Assembly: GCA_946481465.1 (NCBI GenBank)
Contig: CAMLOC010000248.1
Location: forward strand, 1-6,034
Origin: an uncultured Shinella sp.
GTDB taxonomy: Bacteria > Pseudomonadota > Alphaproteobacteria > Rhizobiales > Rhizobiaceae
Direction: 5' to 3'
DNA: 6,034 nt
Part shown: piece after piece, positions 5,214 to 6,034 of the stretch
How the letters are laid out: each line of letters starts with the position of its first letter
Position numbering within the stretch: the stretch's first letter is position 1
Made by a program: the position numbers and the translations under genes
The notes under the pieces: model-generated
What the model was told of the DNA's origin: nothing
What the model saw: the letters and a program-made list of their open reading frames with translations, nothing else
Database searches by the model: none

Positions 5214-6034
5214 ATGTCAGTCACACCTGCAATCCAGACGAAGGCGGCGGCGAGCGGCGGCAAGCGCAAGAAGAGCTTCGTCGAGCTCCTGTTCGAGGGC
5301 CGCGCCTTCTTCGCGCTGATCGCCATCGTCGTCGTCTTCTCGCTGATGTCGCCGAACTATTTCACGGTCAACAATTTCCTGATCATGGCCTCGCATGTGG
5401 CGATCTTCGGCCTGCTCGCCATCGGCATGCTGCTGGTCATCCTCAACGGCGGCATCGATCTGTCGGTCGGCTCGACGCTCGGGCTTGCCGGCGTCATTGC
5501 GGGTTTCCTCATGCAGGGCGTGACGCTGCCGCAGCTCGGCGTCATCCTCTATCCCTCGGTCTGGGTCGTGGTGGTGCTGACCTGCCTGCTCGGCGCCGTC
5601 GTCGGCGCGGTCAACGGCGTGCTGATCGCCTACCTGCGCGTTCCCGCCTTCGTTGCGACGCTCGGCGTGCTCTATGTCGCCCGCGGCGTCGCGCTTCTGA
5701 TGACCAACGGCCTCACCTACAACAATCTCGGCGGCCGTCCCGAACTCGGCAATACCGGCTTCGACTGGCTCGGCTTCAACCGGCTCGCCGGCGTGCCGAT
5801 CGGCGTCCTCGTCCTCTTCGCCTTCGCCATCGCCTGCCATGTGCTGCTCGCCCGCACGGCCTTCGGCCGCTGGCTCTATTCGTCCGGCGGCAACGAGCGC
5901 GCGGCGGAACTGTCCGGCGTGCCGGTCAAGCGGGTGAAGATCACAGTCTATGTGCTCTCCGGCATCTGCGCCGCCGTCGCCGGTCTCGTGCTCTCCTCGC
6001 AGCTGACCTCGGCCGGTCCGACCGCCGGCACCAC
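5214..6034 (+). CDS. eryF: RbsC-type permease subunit of the polyol/sugar ABC importer (273 residues; cut by window edge)
   Basis: After a basic cytoplasmic start (KRKKSF, 17-22), the protein has repeated hydrophobic segments at roughly 31-46, 60-78, 88-100, 113-140, 145-163, 194-213 and 243-262. Conserved features of the branched-chain/ribose permease family are visible: GGIDLSVG (79-86), the GVLIAYLRVPAFVATLG block (135-151), and the cytoplasmic loop GRWLYSSGGNERAAELSGV (218-236), thought to contact the ATPase. It would form the inner-membrane channel with the upstream ATPase. Family members run to about 320-350 residues, so 50-80 are missing. The start at 5214 follows AGGAG. The substrate-binding protein, eryG-like, should follow beyond the edge. 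Confidence 0.9.
   Translation, partial: MSVTPAIQTKAAASGGKRKKSFVELLFEGRAFFALIAIVVVFSLMSPNYFTVNNFLIMASHVAIFGLLAIGMLLVILNGGIDLSVGSTLGLAGVIAGFLMQGVTLPQLGVILYPSVWVVVVLTCLLGAVVGAVNGVLIAYLRVPAFVATLGVLYVARGVALLMTNGLTYNNLGGRPELGNTGFDWLGFNRLAGVPIGVLVLFAFAIACHVLLARTAFGRWLYSSGGNERAAELSGVPVKRVKITVYVLSGICAAVAGLVLSSQLTSAGPTAGT

Overview
The window has the composition and codon use of a GC-rich alphaproteobacterium, most likely a Rhizobiaceae member (Rhizobium, Ensifer, Shinella or a relative). It carries most of a four-carbon polyol (erythritol-type) utilisation locus, laid out as two divergent operons around a long control region. The closest layout I recall is the eryABCD / eryEFG arrangement of Rhizobium leguminosarum and Brucella. 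Names were assigned by recognising families from the translated sequence; no database was searched.

Left arm (minus strand): an FGGY-family kinase resembling erythritol kinase (eryA, 2153 to 606) is followed after 15 bases by an FAD-dependent dehydrogenase of the GlpD/EryB type (eryB), which runs off the left edge. In the known pathway the kinase makes erythritol phosphate and the dehydrogenase oxidises it to a tetrulose phosphate, which isomerases then feed into the pentose phosphate pathway. The kinase is interrupted by a single in-frame TGA at codon 101 (1851-1853). The frame continues without another stop for about 414 codons, so this is either a very recent nonsense mutation, a base-call error, or a read-through codon.

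Centre (2154-2925): about 770 bases of control DNA. A good sigma70-like promoter faces right (TTGACA, 18 bases, TATATA), with a perfect 15-base palindrome between its two boxes that looks like a repressor site. Both operons appear to start with a short leader ORF that has a strong Shine-Dalgarno sequence (GGGAGGAT, five-base spacer) and overlaps the start of the first main gene by 8 bases.

Right arm (plus strand): a DUF2291 membrane-anchored protein of unknown role overlaps by 4 bases an RbsA-type double ATPase (eryE-like). After a 99-base gap comes an RbsC-type permease (eryF-like), which runs off the right edge. The gap holds a 13-bp hairpin plus T-run that includes the eryE stop codon, followed by what looks like a rhizobial intergenic palindromic repeat. 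The substrate-binding protein (eryG-like) would be expected beyond the right edge. Together the arms would import a polyol, phosphorylate it and oxidise it; as read here, the kinase step is broken.
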